Shown one piece after another: positions 15,801-24,687 of a stretch of DNA of 64,000 nt (position 1 is its first letter; each line of letters starts with the position of its first letter). The position numbers and the translations under genes are program-made. The notes under the pieces are model-generated. The model did no database searches and was not told where the DNA came from. It saw only the letters and a list, made by a program, of their open reading frames with translations. The stretch spans positions 186,001 through 250,000 of the forward strand of contig CAVYTO010000001.1 of the NCBI GenBank assembly GCA_963771505.1, in the 5' to 3' direction. Source of the DNA: JAJPHW01 sp963771505 (lineage in GTDB: Bacteria > Acidobacteriota > Terriglobia > Terriglobales > Acidobacteriaceae).

Positions 15801-16949
15801 CTATTTTTCGGCGGCGGCTATGGCGGTTTGATAAGGAATGTAAGCTGCGTATCCGGACTGGCAGCCGGTATTGTCGTGGTAGCCAGGGTAGTATGCGCAA
15901 TACAGATCTTGGACGTAGACTTCAATCGTGTTGGCATGGTGTTGGGTTTCGAACGGCAGGAGCGAAACCAGCGATCCAGCCTTACCGGCGCCTGCGGGCG
16001 AACTTTGACCTAATGTCTGCAGCTGTTGCACCAAGCCCAGTCCGTGGTAGGTATCGAACAAATTAGCCCAGTCGGAGTCGGTCGGACGTCCTTCCCCGTA
16101 AGTAGTGATGTCGTGATTGGAAGCGCCCTCGCTGCCAATTCCGATGCCCATGCTGGTTTGAGTGGCTGCTTCCTCGTCGGCCCAGCTGCATCCGCCAGCC
16201 GGACTGCAGGCCACGGAATTCTGTAGCGGAAAGGTGTGCGGCTGGTTGGCCTCGTGGGTGTCGTTGCCTTGGGCGTTGCCAACCCAGTCGTTATGCAGCG
16301 TGTCGATGTTGTTGTTCACCAGCGTCAGCAGCTGGGATTCACAACGGTCGTTGGTCTCGCCGCCCGAGCTGCGCCCGAAGCGGATGTATGCAATTTGCGA
16401 CTTCCAGGAGACGCTGTTGTAGTGCGCCATCGCCGCCGTGATTAAGGCGCGATAGGCGGTCTGGAAGGGAACTTCCCATACAGCAGGATACGCCGTGGTG
16501 TCACCGCTGTGAGCGCATGTGTTCATCGGAGTGCGGCCGCTGCCGGGATAAGTGGCGAGTGATCCGTTGCAGACGCAGTAGTCTAATTGTTTCGCGCCGA
16601 CACTTTGGGCGTAAGAAGAGCTGTAAACGTAGCTGGGAGTAAATGTATTCGATGAGAAGCTGATCGGCGCGATCACGATACCGATCTTTAAGCCAGTACC
16701 CACGTAGTTTGTCACTTCTTTGTCGCAGGAGGAAAAGTTGTACACTCCCTGCGATGTTTCGATATTGGACCAGCCGCAAATCTCGGCGATTCCGTTGATG
16801 TGGGGCCTTACGTAGGTCTGGAAGGCGGTCCAGTTCACGGCATACTTGCTCTGCGGCGCATTAAACGCTATTACGTCCGCGGACATGGCCGCGATTGGGA
16901 AAATTGCCGTCAACAGTAGAGCGGTGAGGGATGTGCTGCGTAATTTCAC
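15801..16949 (-). CDS. Secreted protein, possible TIM-barrel glycoside hydrolase
   Basis: A 382-residue protein with a signal peptide (MKLRSTSLTALLLTAIFPIA, cleavage near MSA). The segment GIAEICGWSNIETSQGVYNF followed by TNYVGTGLKIGIVIAPISF resembles the first strands of GH42/GH5-type barrels, where a W-x-x-(I/L)-E-x-x-x-G-x-Y-x-F pattern precedes G-x-K-x-x-(L/I). IAYIRFGRSSGGET could be a second strand. Many cysteines suggest disulphides in an exported protein. I cannot point to certain catalytic glutamates, so this is a fold-level guess. The GTG start is supported by GAGGAG eight bases upstream. It has its own terminator. Confidence 0.6.
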   Translation of the reverse strand: MKLRSTSLTALLLTAIFPIAAMSADVIAFNAPQSKYAVNWTAFQTYVRPHINGIAEICGWSNIETSQGVYNFSSCDKEVTNYVGTGLKIGIVIAPISFSSNTFTPSYVYSSSYAQSVGAKQLDYCVCNGSLATYPGSGRTPMNTCAHSGDTTAYPAVWEVPFQTAYRALITAAMAHYNSVSWKSQIAYIRFGRSSGGETNDRCESQLLTLVNNNIDTLHNDWVGNAQGNDTHEANQPHTFPLQNSVACSPAGGCSWADEEAATQTSMGIGIGSEGASNHDITTYGEGRPTDSDWANLFDTYHGLGLVQQLQTLGQSSPAGAGKAGSLVSLLPFETQHHANTIEVYVQDLYCAYYPGYHDNTGCQSGYAAYIPYQTAIAAAEK

Positions 16950-17303
16950 GGTTAAAGCTCCTCGCGATGAAATTGATTGAATTTGACGATCGGGACAAAG
17001 ATTTCCCGAAAGTCAAGCCAGGTCTTTCTCAAACGTGAAGTTGGCGCATCAGGCACGACCCACTTGCTTGCTCAAGTTGTAGTCTTGCCGTCTGGAAGAA
17101 GTGAATAACTTAAAAGCAGCTTAGCAGCGATTTGCGAAATCGCAGCCAACCAGAAGTACATCTAGAAGGGGTTTGCGGTACATGACCGGCTCGCTTAGCG
17201 AGCCGGCAGGAATGAGGTTGATGCGGAGCACCCGCGCTAAACGTAAGAGCGAAAGTGCTTTTTTGATTAACTACCGTTAACCTTAGATTTATAATCGAAG
17301 CCG
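16950..17303. other. Divergent intergenic region with a 10-bp perfect hairpin and the mntR promoter
   Basis: CCGGCTCGCT at 17186-17195 pairs exactly with AGCGAGCCGG at 17197-17206, but no T-run follows, so it is not an ordinary terminator. The right end holds the mntR promoter (separate entry). The rest shows nothing recognisable. Confidence 0.5.
17264..17295 (+). promoter_or_regulatory. mntR promoter with overlapping inverted-repeat operator
   Basis: A -35-like TTAACT (17267-17272), a 17-base spacer and a perfect TATAAT (17290-17295) lie only 8 bases before the mntR ATG. The inverted repeat TTAAC-TACC-GTTAA covers the -35 and spacer. The 22-base stretch TGATTAACTACCGTTAACCT plus TA matches the mntH promoter at 18 of 22 positions. 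This fits autoregulation by the encoded DtxR-family protein. Confidence 0.65.
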
Positions 17304-17984
17304 ATGATCACTGGGTCAAAAGAAGACTACCTGAAAGCTGTACTTCAGGCCGAGAGCGAGGGCGAAACCGTCATTTCGGCGACCCTTGCGCACTGGCTTT
17401 CCGTATCGCCCCCAGCAGTCACGATGGCCCTGCGCCGACTCAAGAAAGACGGGCTGGTGCGGATGCACAAGGACGGGCAGGTGATTCTCACCGCCGATGG
17501 GCGCAAAATAGCCCGCAAACTCACATTACGCCATCACCTGATTGAACGCATGCTGACCGAACTCTTCGGCATGGAATGGTACAAAGTTCATGACGAAGCG
17601 GAGCGCCTTGAGCATGCCGTTTCGCCGGACTTTGAGGCGCGGCTGCTCGCCAAGCTGGGGCGAGACGGAGCCTGTCCCCATGGGAATTTGAGTGAAGTAG
17701 AAAGCCCGAAAAGCCGCCAACGCCGAGGCCTGATGCTTCTTTCGGGAGCGAAGGAAAACTGCAATTACCTGGTCAGCGGCATTTATGAGCGCGACCGCCG
17801 TTTACTCGAATTCCTCGATCATCGCGGCATCAAACCGGGGGCGAGGCTGCGGGTTTGCGGCGTCAACTATGATCACACTCTGTCGCTGAAAACCTCAGTC
17901 GGCGAAGTCTCGTTAGGGATTTACGCAGCCCAGAAGATATGGGTTCGACCGCACGCCTTGGATGATTCAGCGTCGGCTGATTAA
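17304..17984 (+). CDS. mntR: DtxR/MntR-family metal-dependent transcriptional repressor
   Basis: A 226-residue protein. The N-terminal winged helix starts SKEDYLKAVLQAESEGETVI and has the recognition-helix region LSVSPPAVTMALRRLKKDGL. The metal-binding/dimerisation domain follows (RHHLIERMLTELFGMEWYKV, DEAERLEHAVSP), and then a C-terminal FeoA/SH3-like domain (GARLRVCGVNYDHTLSL). This three-domain layout is that of DtxR/IdeR and long MntR proteins, which bind DNA when loaded with Fe(II) or Mn(II). The neighbour is an Nramp Mn(II) importer sharing the same promoter element, so manganese sensing is the likeliest role. The mRNA would be leaderless or nearly so. Confidence 0.88.
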   Translation: MITGSKEDYLKAVLQAESEGETVISATLAHWLSVSPPAVTMALRRLKKDGLVRMHKDGQVILTADGRKIARKLTLRHHLIERMLTELFGMEWYKVHDEAERLEHAVSPDFEARLLAKLGRDGACPHGNLSEVESPKSRQRRGLMLLSGAKENCNYLVSGIYERDRRLLEFLDHRGIKPGARLRVCGVNYDHTLSLKTSVGEVSLGIYAAQKIWVRPHALDDSASAD

Positions 17985-18010
17985 CCACGGTTTACCTTTT
18001 CCCGTATACT
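17978..18010 (+). promoter_or_regulatory. mntH promoter with MntR-like operator
   Basis: TGATTAACCACGGTTTACCT plus TT (17978-17999) repeats the element of the mntR promoter with four changes. Read as a promoter, TTAACC (17981-17986) and TATACT (18005-18010) are separated by 18 bases. The element covers the -35 and spacer, an arrangement expected for repression. It overlaps the end of the mntR coding sequence. Confidence 0.6.
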
Positions 18011-18052
18011 GAAGCTAACCCTGTGGCGATCGCTGCATGGCTTCTGCCTATT

Positions 18053-19408
18053 ATGGCCACTGGCATCACCACTCCCGAAGCAAGAGGTTGGCGCACCCGG
18101 CCCGGAATCCCCAGCCTGGCCGAGGTAAATTCGTCCCTGCCAGTTCCCCGAGGGGGCAGCTTTCTACGCAAACTTCTGGCTTTTGCTGGGCCTGGCTTCC
18201 TCATTGCCGTCGGATATATGGATCCGGGAAATTGGGCGACCGACCTGGCTGGCGGGTCGAAATACAATTACGCGCTCTTGTCCGTGATTATGGCTTCGAA
18301 TTTGTTAGCGGTGCTGCTGCAAGCGCTAGCAATCAAATTAGGGGTGGTCGCCGATCGAGATCTTGCGCAGGCGTGCCGCGACCACTTCAGCCGCCCAGTC
18401 TCGATGATGCTCTGGCTCTTTGCTGAAGTCGCGATCGCCGCGTGCGATCTTGCGGAGGTTCTAGGCTCCGCCATCGCGCTGAACCTTCTGTTCCACATTC
18501 CCCTGTTGCTCGGCGTTTGCCTGACCGCTCTGGATGTGCTCGTGATTCTATTTCTTCAGCAAAAAGGCTTTCGCCTGATCGAAGCTCTGGTTCTCGTTCT
18601 CATCGGGACGATTGCTGTCTGCTTCGGTTTGGAAATCGTCTTTTCGCAGCCTGCGCTCTCAGGCTTAGCGCGAGGGCTGTTCATTCCATCGCAACAGATT
18701 TTTCGCGACCCGGGAATGTTGTATATCGCCATTGGAATTCTAGGTGCGACCGTAATGCCGCACAATCTGTATCTACACTCTGCGCTCGCGCAGTCTCGTG
18801 ACTTCGAGCGGACGCCCCGTGGTCGACGCGAAGCGATTCGCTTCGGCGTGATCGACTCGACTTTTGCGTTGACCATCGCTCTGTTCGTGAACGCCGCGAT
18901 CCTCATCGTTTCCGCTGCGACGTTCTTTCGTCGCGGCTATACGCAGGTCGCCGAGATTCAGGACGCGTACCGCTTGCTGTCTCCTTTATTAGGCATCACG
19001 GGCGCGAGCGCAATCTTTGCGCTGGCGCTGCTGGCATCCGGACAGAATTCGACCCTTACGGGAACGCTCGCGGGGCAGGTGGTGATGGAAGGATTTTTAA
19101 ATATTCGCCTGCGACCCTGGCTACGCCGCTTGATTACTCGCGGAGTCGCGATCGTTCCGGCCATTATGGTGACAGCCCTTTGGGGCGAGCGCGGAACAGC
19201 CGATCTAATCGTCTTGAGTCAGGTCGTTCTCAGCATGCAGCTAAGCTTTGCCGTCTTTCCACTCGTGATGTTTACCAGCGACAAGGCAAAGATGGGCGAT
19301 TTCGTGAATGGCGCGTGGCTAAAGACCCTGGCGTGGAGCGCCGCCCTGCTGATCGCCGCGCTGAACGCTTGGTTGCTGGTGTTGACTCTCCGCGCGTGGA
19401 AAACTTAG
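18053..19408 (+). CDS. mntH: Nramp-family divalent metal (Mn2+/Fe2+) importer MntH
   Basis: A 451-residue protein with about eleven membrane helices. The metal-binding signatures of Nramp are present: DPGNWATDLAGG in helix 1 and ATVMPHNLYLHSALAQSR in helix 6. The family couples proton flow to uptake of Mn(II) or Fe(II). The N-terminus has about 40 polar residues before the first helix. Translation could begin at the GTG at 18023, only about 12 bases after the -10 box and adding ten residues, or at the ATG at 18053 used here. The shared operator with the DtxR-type gene just upstream points to manganese-dependent repression. Confidence 0.92.
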   Translation: MATGITTPEARGWRTRPGIPSLAEVNSSLPVPRGGSFLRKLLAFAGPGFLIAVGYMDPGNWATDLAGGSKYNYALLSVIMASNLLAVLLQALAIKLGVVADRDLAQACRDHFSRPVSMMLWLFAEVAIAACDLAEVLGSAIALNLLFHIPLLLGVCLTALDVLVILFLQQKGFRLIEALVLVLIGTIAVCFGLEIVFSQPALSGLARGLFIPSQQIFRDPGMLYIAIGILGATVMPHNLYLHSALAQSRDFERTPRGRREAIRFGVIDSTFALTIALFVNAAILIVSAATFFRRGYTQVAEIQDAYRLLSPLLGITGASAIFALALLASGQNSTLTGTLAGQVVMEGFLNIRLRPWLRRLITRGVAIVPAIMVTALWGERGTADLIVLSQVVLSMQLSFAVFPLVMFTSDKAKMGDFVNGAWLKTLAWSAALLIAALNAWLLVLTLRAWKT

Positions 19409-19485
19409 CGCCGCAGAGATTAAACTATACCTAGCCGTTTCATATAGCCATCTTCATCTCAGCCAGTTCCAGGAAAGGCGCTCTC

Positions 19486-22266
19486 ATGAACAGTTTCGGC
19501 AGCTGCTCGACGCTCCGCGTGGGTAACCGCGATTACGAAATCTTCAAGCTCGACTCGCTTGACCAACAAGGAATTTCGACTCGACATCTTCCCTTCTCGT
19601 TACGCATCCTGCTGGAAAATCTGCTGCGAACTGAAGATGGACGCAATGTTACGAGCGCCGAGATCCGCGCGCTGGCTGGCTGGAGCGGTAAGGCGAAGCC
19701 GGACAAAGAAATCGCGTTCACGCCGAGCCGCGTGTTGCTGCAAGATTTCACTGGAGTTCCGTGCGTTGTCGACCTGGCCGCGATGCGCGATGCCATGAAA
19801 GAACTGGGTGGGGACCCAGCGCTCATCAATCCCCTGCAACCGGTTGAGTTGGTCATCGACCATTCCGTGCAAGTAGACGAATTTGGTAGCGCTGGTGCCT
19901 TCGACCTGAATGCTTTGCTCGAATTCCAACGAAACAAAGAACGCTATTCGTTTCTTCGCTGGGGGCAAACCGGGTTTAAGAACCTCGCCATTGTGCCGCC
20001 GGACACTGGAATCGTGCACCAAGTGAATCTAGAATTTCTGGCCCGTGTCGTGTTTGTGCAGGAAAGAGACGGAAAGCATGTTGCCTACCCTGACACGCTG
20101 GTCGGAACGGACTCGCACACCACCATGGTCAACGGCCTCGGCGTGTTGGGTTGGGGCGTGGGCGGAATCGAAGCCGAGGCGGCGATGCTGGGGCAGCCGG
20201 TTTCCATGCTGATTCCGCAAGTTGTGGGCGTGAAGCTGACTGGAAAACTTCGCGAAGGTGCGACCGCTACCGATTTAGTTTTGACGATTACCGAGATGTT
20301 GCGTGGCCACGGCGTTGTGGGAAAATTCGTGGAATATTTCGGGCCGGGGCTGCCCGAGCTATCGCTAGCCGACCGGGCAACCATCGCCAACATGTCGCCC
20401 GAATACGGCGCGACTTGCGGAATTTTTCCGGTCGACCAGGAGAGTTTGAACTATTTGCGGCTGACTGGCCGCACGGACGAGCAGATCGCGCTCGTCGAAG
20501 CGTATTGCCGCGCGCAAGGTTTGTTCCACGATGCTAAAACTCCAGAGGCGGAATATTCGGAGCTGTTGAGTCTCGATCTTTCCACAGTCGAGCCGAGTCT
20601 CGCCGGGCCGAAACGTCCGCAGGACCGAGTGAGATTGCCGCAGGCCGGTGAGTCATTCCGCGCCGCGCTGCCGTCATTGCAAAAACCGAAAACCAAGGTC
20701 GACGCTGCACCTCCGGGCACTCTCGCCGCCAAGCAAGAAAGCCGATGGGAGCAGGAAGGCGGCCAACCGGTCACCGCCGCCACACCGCAGCCGAGTCACG
20801 AAGAGCATGTCACTGAAACCGTGAAAAACGCACTCAAACACGGCAGCGTCGTGATTGCAGCGATAACTTCATGTACGAACACATCGAATCCGTCGGTACT
20901 GATCGCCGCTGGATTGCTGGCGAAAAATGCAGTCGAAAAAGGATTGACGGTTCCAGCGTGGGTAAAGAGTTCGCTGGCTCCGGGATCGAAAGTTGTGCGC
21001 GATTATCTCGAGAAGGCTGAGCTGTTGCCCTATCTCGAAAAGCTCAAATTTCATATCGTCGGCTACGGATGCACGACCTGCATCGGTAATTCCGGGCCGC
21101 TGCCGACGGAAGTTTCCGAAGCAATCGACGAAAAAGAATTAGTTGTCGCGTCGGTGCTTTCCGGCAATCGCAATTTTGAGGGACGCATCAATTCTGAAGT
21201 GCGCGCGAATTATCTGATGTCGCCGCCGCTCGTAGTCGCGTTTGCCCTCGCTGGTCGCATCGATCTCAATTTGCAGAGAGACCCGATTGGCCGCGGCAAA
21301 GACGGGGCGGAAGTTTACTTGAAAGACATCTGGCCAGCTCAGCGCGACGTGCAATCGGTGATGGCGAAGTCCATCAACTCTGACATGTTCCGCAAGAGCT
21401 ATGCCGGAATTTATGACGGCGACGAACGCTGGCGCGGCCTTGCCGTGCCCAAAGGCGAAACCTACGCGTGGGAGCGCGACTCGACCTACATCCAGCGCGC
21501 GCCGTATTTCGATGGCATGTCGTTGCGGCCTACTGAGGTGGGCGACATCCGGGGAGCGCGCGTGCTCGCGGTGCTCGGCGACAGCGTGACGACCGATCAT
21601 ATTTCTCCAGCGGGATCCATTAAGAAAGACGGCCCGGCGGGAAAATATTTACAGACGCATGGCGTGAAGCCGGCGGACTTCAATTCCTACGGCTCGCGCC
21701 GCGGCAACCACGAAGTTATGGTGCGGGGAACGTTCGCCAATGTGCGGCTGCGCAATAAGATGGTGAACGTTGAAGGCGGATTCACGCGGCACATGCCCAG
21801 CGGCGTCGAAATGCCGATTTTCGATGCGTCGGAGAAGTATCTTGCCGAGGGCGTGCCGCTAGTGATTCTCGCAGGCAAAGAATACGGATCGGGTTCGTCG
21901 CGCGACTGGGCGGCGAAAGGGCCGCGTCTGCTGGGAGTGCGCGTGGTGATTGCAGAAAGCTACGAGCGCATCCATCGGTCGAACCTAGTGGGCATGGGAA
22001 TTTTGCCGCTGCAATTTGTGAATGGCGAAAACGCGCAATCGCTCGGGCTGAGCGGCGAAGAAGTTTTCGAAATCACAGGAATTCGCGAGCTGGTCGAGAA
22101 TTTCGCCGCCGGAAGACAAACGAAAGTCCGCGCGAAGAATAAAGAATTCAGCGCGCTGGTTCGGATCGACACTCCTCAGGAAGCGCAGTACTACGCGAAC
22201 GGCGGTATCCTGCAATATGTACTTCGGCAGTTGCTGAGCGCGAAGGCGGAGCCGGTGGGGGTTTAG
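19486..22266 (+). CDS. acnA: Aconitate hydratase A
   Basis: A 926-residue protein, near the usual AcnA/IRP1 size. The [4Fe-4S] ligand cysteines lie in TSCTNTSNPSV and GCTTCIGNSG. The active-site region VGTDSHTTMVNGLGVLGWGV is in the first third, and the swivel domain carries YGSRRGNHEVM and GKEYGSGSSRDWAAKGP near the C-terminus. AcnA isomerises citrate to isocitrate in the TCA cycle. A stretch of about 80 residues around 385-455 (GTLAAKQESRWEQEGGQPVT) looks like a low-complexity linker longer than in E. coli. AGGAAAGG lies before the ATG. It is a monocistronic gene. Confidence 0.96.
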   Translation: MNSFGSCSTLRVGNRDYEIFKLDSLDQQGISTRHLPFSLRILLENLLRTEDGRNVTSAEIRALAGWSGKAKPDKEIAFTPSRVLLQDFTGVPCVVDLAAMRDAMKELGGDPALINPLQPVELVIDHSVQVDEFGSAGAFDLNALLEFQRNKERYSFLRWGQTGFKNLAIVPPDTGIVHQVNLEFLARVVFVQERDGKHVAYPDTLVGTDSHTTMVNGLGVLGWGVGGIEAEAAMLGQPVSMLIPQVVGVKLTGKLREGATATDLVLTITEMLRGHGVVGKFVEYFGPGLPELSLADRATIANMSPEYGATCGIFPVDQESLNYLRLTGRTDEQIALVEAYCRAQGLFHDAKTPEAEYSELLSLDLSTVEPSLAGPKRPQDRVRLPQAGESFRAALPSLQKPKTKVDAAPPGTLAAKQESRWEQEGGQPVTAATPQPSHEEHVTETVKNALKHGSVVIAAITSCTNTSNPSVLIAAGLLAKNAVEKGLTVPAWVKSSLAPGSKVVRDYLEKAELLPYLEKLKFHIVGYGCTTCIGNSGPLPTEVSEAIDEKELVVASVLSGNRNFEGRINSEVRANYLMSPPLVVAFALAGRIDLNLQRDPIGRGKDGAEVYLKDIWPAQRDVQSVMAKSINSDMFRKSYAGIYDGDERWRGLAVPKGETYAWERDSTYIQRAPYFDGMSLRPTEVGDIRGARVLAVLGDSVTTDHISPAGSIKKDGPAGKYLQTHGVKPADFNSYGSRRGNHEVMVRGTFANVRLRNKMVNVEGGFTRHMPSGVEMPIFDASEKYLAEGVPLVILAGKEYGSGSSRDWAAKGPRLLGVRVVIAESYERIHRSNLVGMGILPLQFVNGENAQSLGLSGEEVFEITGIRELVENFAAGRQTKVRAKNKEFSALVRIDTPQEAQYYANGGILQYVLRQLLSAKAEPVGV

Positions 22267-22425
22267 ATTCCAAAGATGCAGCGCGTTGCGTCTAACCTAA
22301 TTTCATCGCTGTCCGGGAGAAATATCTCACGCCGTTCGGGAAATGAGACAGGGACTAGGCTAAAAACCAAGATTGCACTACCCACGCACGCTATGCCCCC
22401 GCTGCTATAATCGAGAATTGCACTC

Positions 22426-22968
22426 ATGCCTACGAAGCGTCTGATTCGCTCCACTACTGTTCTTTGTGTCCGCCGGAATGGGTCGGTTGTGATGGCCGGC
22501 GACGGACAAGTTACGCTTGGCGAAGGCGTGATCAAACACTCCGCCAAAAAGATTCGCCGCCTGTATCAGGACAAAATACTCGCCGGATTTGCCGGTTCCA
22601 CGGCCGACGCGTTCACGCTTTTCAGCCGTTTTGAATCAAAGCTGGAGCAGTATCACGGCAACATTGGCCGCGGCGCGGTCGAGTTAGCAAAAGATTGGCG
22701 CACCGACAAATTTCTCCGCCACCTCGAGGCGCTGTTGCTGGTTTCCGATAAAGAACAAACATTTCTGCTAAGTGGCCAGGGCGACGTGATTGAGCCGGAC
22801 GGCGGCATCGCGGCCATCGGCAGCGGCGGCCCCTACGCGCAGGCGGCGGCACAGGCGTTGCTCGAGCACACGCAGCTTACCGCTCGCCAGATTGCCGAAG
22901 AAGCTATGAAGACTGCGGGCAAAATGTGCATCTATACAAATGACAAAGTTACGATTGAGGAGCTTTGA
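22426..22968 (+). CDS. hslV: ATP-dependent protease peptidase subunit HslV (ClpQ)
   Basis: A 180-residue N-terminal-threonine hydrolase. The catalytic threonine should be in STTVLCVRRNG (Thr10), so the first nine residues (MPTKRLIRS) would be a short propeptide removed by self-processing. The rest matches HslV: VVMAGDGQVTLGEGVIKH, AGSTADAFTLFSRFE, and the GGIAAIGSGGPYAQAAA turn. HslV forms a double hexamer capped by HslU and degrades misfolded proteins. A TATAAT at 22406-22411 is 14 bases from the ATG. It is followed by hslU after about 100 bases filled by a structured repeat. Confidence 0.95.
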   Translation: MPTKRLIRSTTVLCVRRNGSVVMAGDGQVTLGEGVIKHSAKKIRRLYQDKILAGFAGSTADAFTLFSRFESKLEQYHGNIGRGAVELAKDWRTDKFLRHLEALLLVSDKEQTFLLSGQGDVIEPDGGIAAIGSGGPYAQAAAQALLEHTQLTARQIAEEAMKTAGKMCIYTNDKVTIEEL

Positions 22969-22974
22969 ATCAGT

Positions 22975-23062
22975 GTAGGGGCGGGCGTCCTCGTCCGCCT
23001 GCCCGTTACCGCTAATTGTCGAGCTAACGCTCGACTGGACAGCCGAGGGCGGTTGTCCCTAC
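22975..23062 (+). repeat. Structured GC-rich palindromic element between hslV and hslU
   Basis: The outer ends GTAGGG (22975-22980) and CCCTAC (23057-23062) are inverted repeats. Inside are a perfect GTCGAG/CTCGAC hairpin (23018-23035) and CGGGC/GCCCG pairing. The element fills nearly the whole gap between two genes normally close together. It resembles dispersed palindromic elements of acidobacteria. It ends 10 bases before the hslU ATG, so folding could limit hslU translation. Confidence 0.6.
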
Positions 23063-23072
23063 GTGAGCATCT

Positions 23073-24494
23073 ATGGCTATATATTTACCCGGAACCGCGG
23101 AAGAAGAACAGATTGCGCTCGACGAACTGACGCCGAAGGAAATCGTCGTTGAACTCGACAAGCACGTGGTCGGGCAAAAAGACGCGAAGCGCGCCGTCGC
23201 CATCGCTTTGCGCAACCGCATGCGCCGGCAGAAATTAGCGCCGGAGCTGGCCGAAGAAATCATTCCTAAGAACATCATCATGATCGGGCCTACGGGCGTC
23301 GGCAAAACAGAAATTGCACGACGCCTGGCGAAGCTGGCGAATTCACCGTTCATGAAAGTGGAAGCGTCGAAATTTACCGAAGTTGGTTACGTTGGCCGCG
23401 ATGTTGAGTCGATGATCCGCGACCTGGTCGAAGTGGCGATTGACAACGTGCGCGAAGAAAAGTTGGAGGATGTTTCCGATAAAGCGGAACTGAATGCCGA
23501 AGAACGTCTGCTCGACATTCTGCTGCCCGCGCCTGCCGCGGCTCGTCCCGAGCCATCGGCCACGAACAACGGCGGGCTGGCGCTGGAAAATCCGTCGGAC
23601 TACAGCGAATCGCACAGCCGCACCCGAGAGAAGCTGCGCCAGCAATTGCGCGAAGGCAAGCTGGACGATCGCATGGTCGAAATCGAAGTCCGCGAGCGCA
23701 ATTTTCCATCGTTCGAGATCATCTCAAACCAGGGCATGGAAGAGATGGACGTGAATCTCAAAGACATGCTGCCCAACCTCTTCGGCCAACGCACCAAGAA
23801 GCGCAAGATGAAAGTGAACGAGGCGTTTGAGTACTTGATTCAGGAAGAAGAACAGCGTCTGATCGACATGGACCAGGTCACGCGCACCGCCATCGACCGC
23901 GTTGAAGATTCCGGCATCATCTTTTTGGACGAGATTGACAAGATCGCCGGGCGCGAAGGCGGCCATGGGCCGGACGTTTCACGCGAAGGCGTGCAGCGTG
24001 ACATTCTGCCGATCGTCGAGGGCACGACGGTGAACACGCGCTATGGGATGGTGCGCACCGACCACATTTTGTTTATTGCCGCAGGCGCGTTTCATGTATC
24101 GAAACCTAGCGATTTGATTCCGGAATTGCAGGGGCGTTTTCCGATTCGCGTGGAATTGCAGTCGCTCACGATGGATGACTTCATCCGCATTCTCACCGAA
24201 CCGAAATCTTCGCTGGTGAAGCAATACACCGCGCTATTGGAGACCGAAGGCGTGAAGCTGGTTTTCACGAAGGATTCGCTCGACGAAATCGCACGGTTTG
24301 CATTCCGCGTGAATGAAGGCACCGAAAACATAGGGGCGCGGCGGCTGCATACCATCATGGAGCGCGTTCTCGACCAGATCAGCTTCGACGCTCCTGAAAA
24401 AAAGGGCGAGACCGTGAACATCGACGCCGATTATGTCCGCAGCAGGTTGGCTGACATTGTGAAAGATCAGGATCTGTCGCGGTATATTTTGTAG
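23073..24494 (+). CDS. hslU: HslU (ClpY) AAA+ unfoldase of the HslUV protease
   Basis: A 473-residue protein. Walker A is IGPTGVGKTE (residues 72-79), Walker B with sensor is GIIFLDEIDKIAG near 290, and the HslU-specific pore loop is in TEVGYVGRDVES. The intermediate (I) domain lies at about residues 110-240 and includes the less conserved insertion LLPAPAAARPEPSATNNGGL. The C-terminal domain ends DIVKDQDLSRYIL, the tail that docks into HslV. It unfolds substrates and feeds them to HslV. The start MAIYLPGTAEEEQIALDELT is typical of the family. Confidence 0.96.
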   Translation: MAIYLPGTAEEEQIALDELTPKEIVVELDKHVVGQKDAKRAVAIALRNRMRRQKLAPELAEEIIPKNIIMIGPTGVGKTEIARRLAKLANSPFMKVEASKFTEVGYVGRDVESMIRDLVEVAIDNVREEKLEDVSDKAELNAEERLLDILLPAPAAARPEPSATNNGGLALENPSDYSESHSRTREKLRQQLREGKLDDRMVEIEVRERNFPSFEIISNQGMEEMDVNLKDMLPNLFGQRTKKRKMKVNEAFEYLIQEEEQRLIDMDQVTRTAIDRVEDSGIIFLDEIDKIAGREGGHGPDVSREGVQRDILPIVEGTTVNTRYGMVRTDHILFIAAGAFHVSKPSDLIPELQGRFPIRVELQSLTMDDFIRILTEPKSSLVKQYTALLETEGVKLVFTKDSLDEIARFAFRVNEGTENIGARRLHTIMERVLDQISFDAPEKKGETVNIDADYVRSRLADIVKDQDLSRYIL

Positions 24495-24561
24495 GAACTC
24501 GCCTAACCCCTGCTAGAGGACAGTTACCATTGGATTCGTTCCGGTCAGCAATCTGGGAGAA

Positions 24562-24595
24562 GCAGATTCCTCGCTGCGCCCGGAATGACAAGGTG
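24562..24595 (+). repeat. Dispersed intergenic repeat, copy 2
   Basis: This 34-base element is identical to 5308-5341 except for one T-to-C change in the middle. It lies between hslU and tdh in the same orientation as copy 1. On the minus strand it creates an apparent SFRAQRGICF peptide that should not be annotated as protein. Confidence 0.75.
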
Positions 24596-24687
24596 GTCAG
24601 GGCGGTGGTGCGATGCCGAATCGCCCCCATCCAAGCGGTGTACACTTAACTGTTTTGCGCCCAACTCCGAATTCATAAGGAAAATTC

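Noticed and set aside
17186..17206. Perfect 10-bp hairpin as a terminator
   Set aside because: No T-run follows on either strand and it lies between divergent genes.
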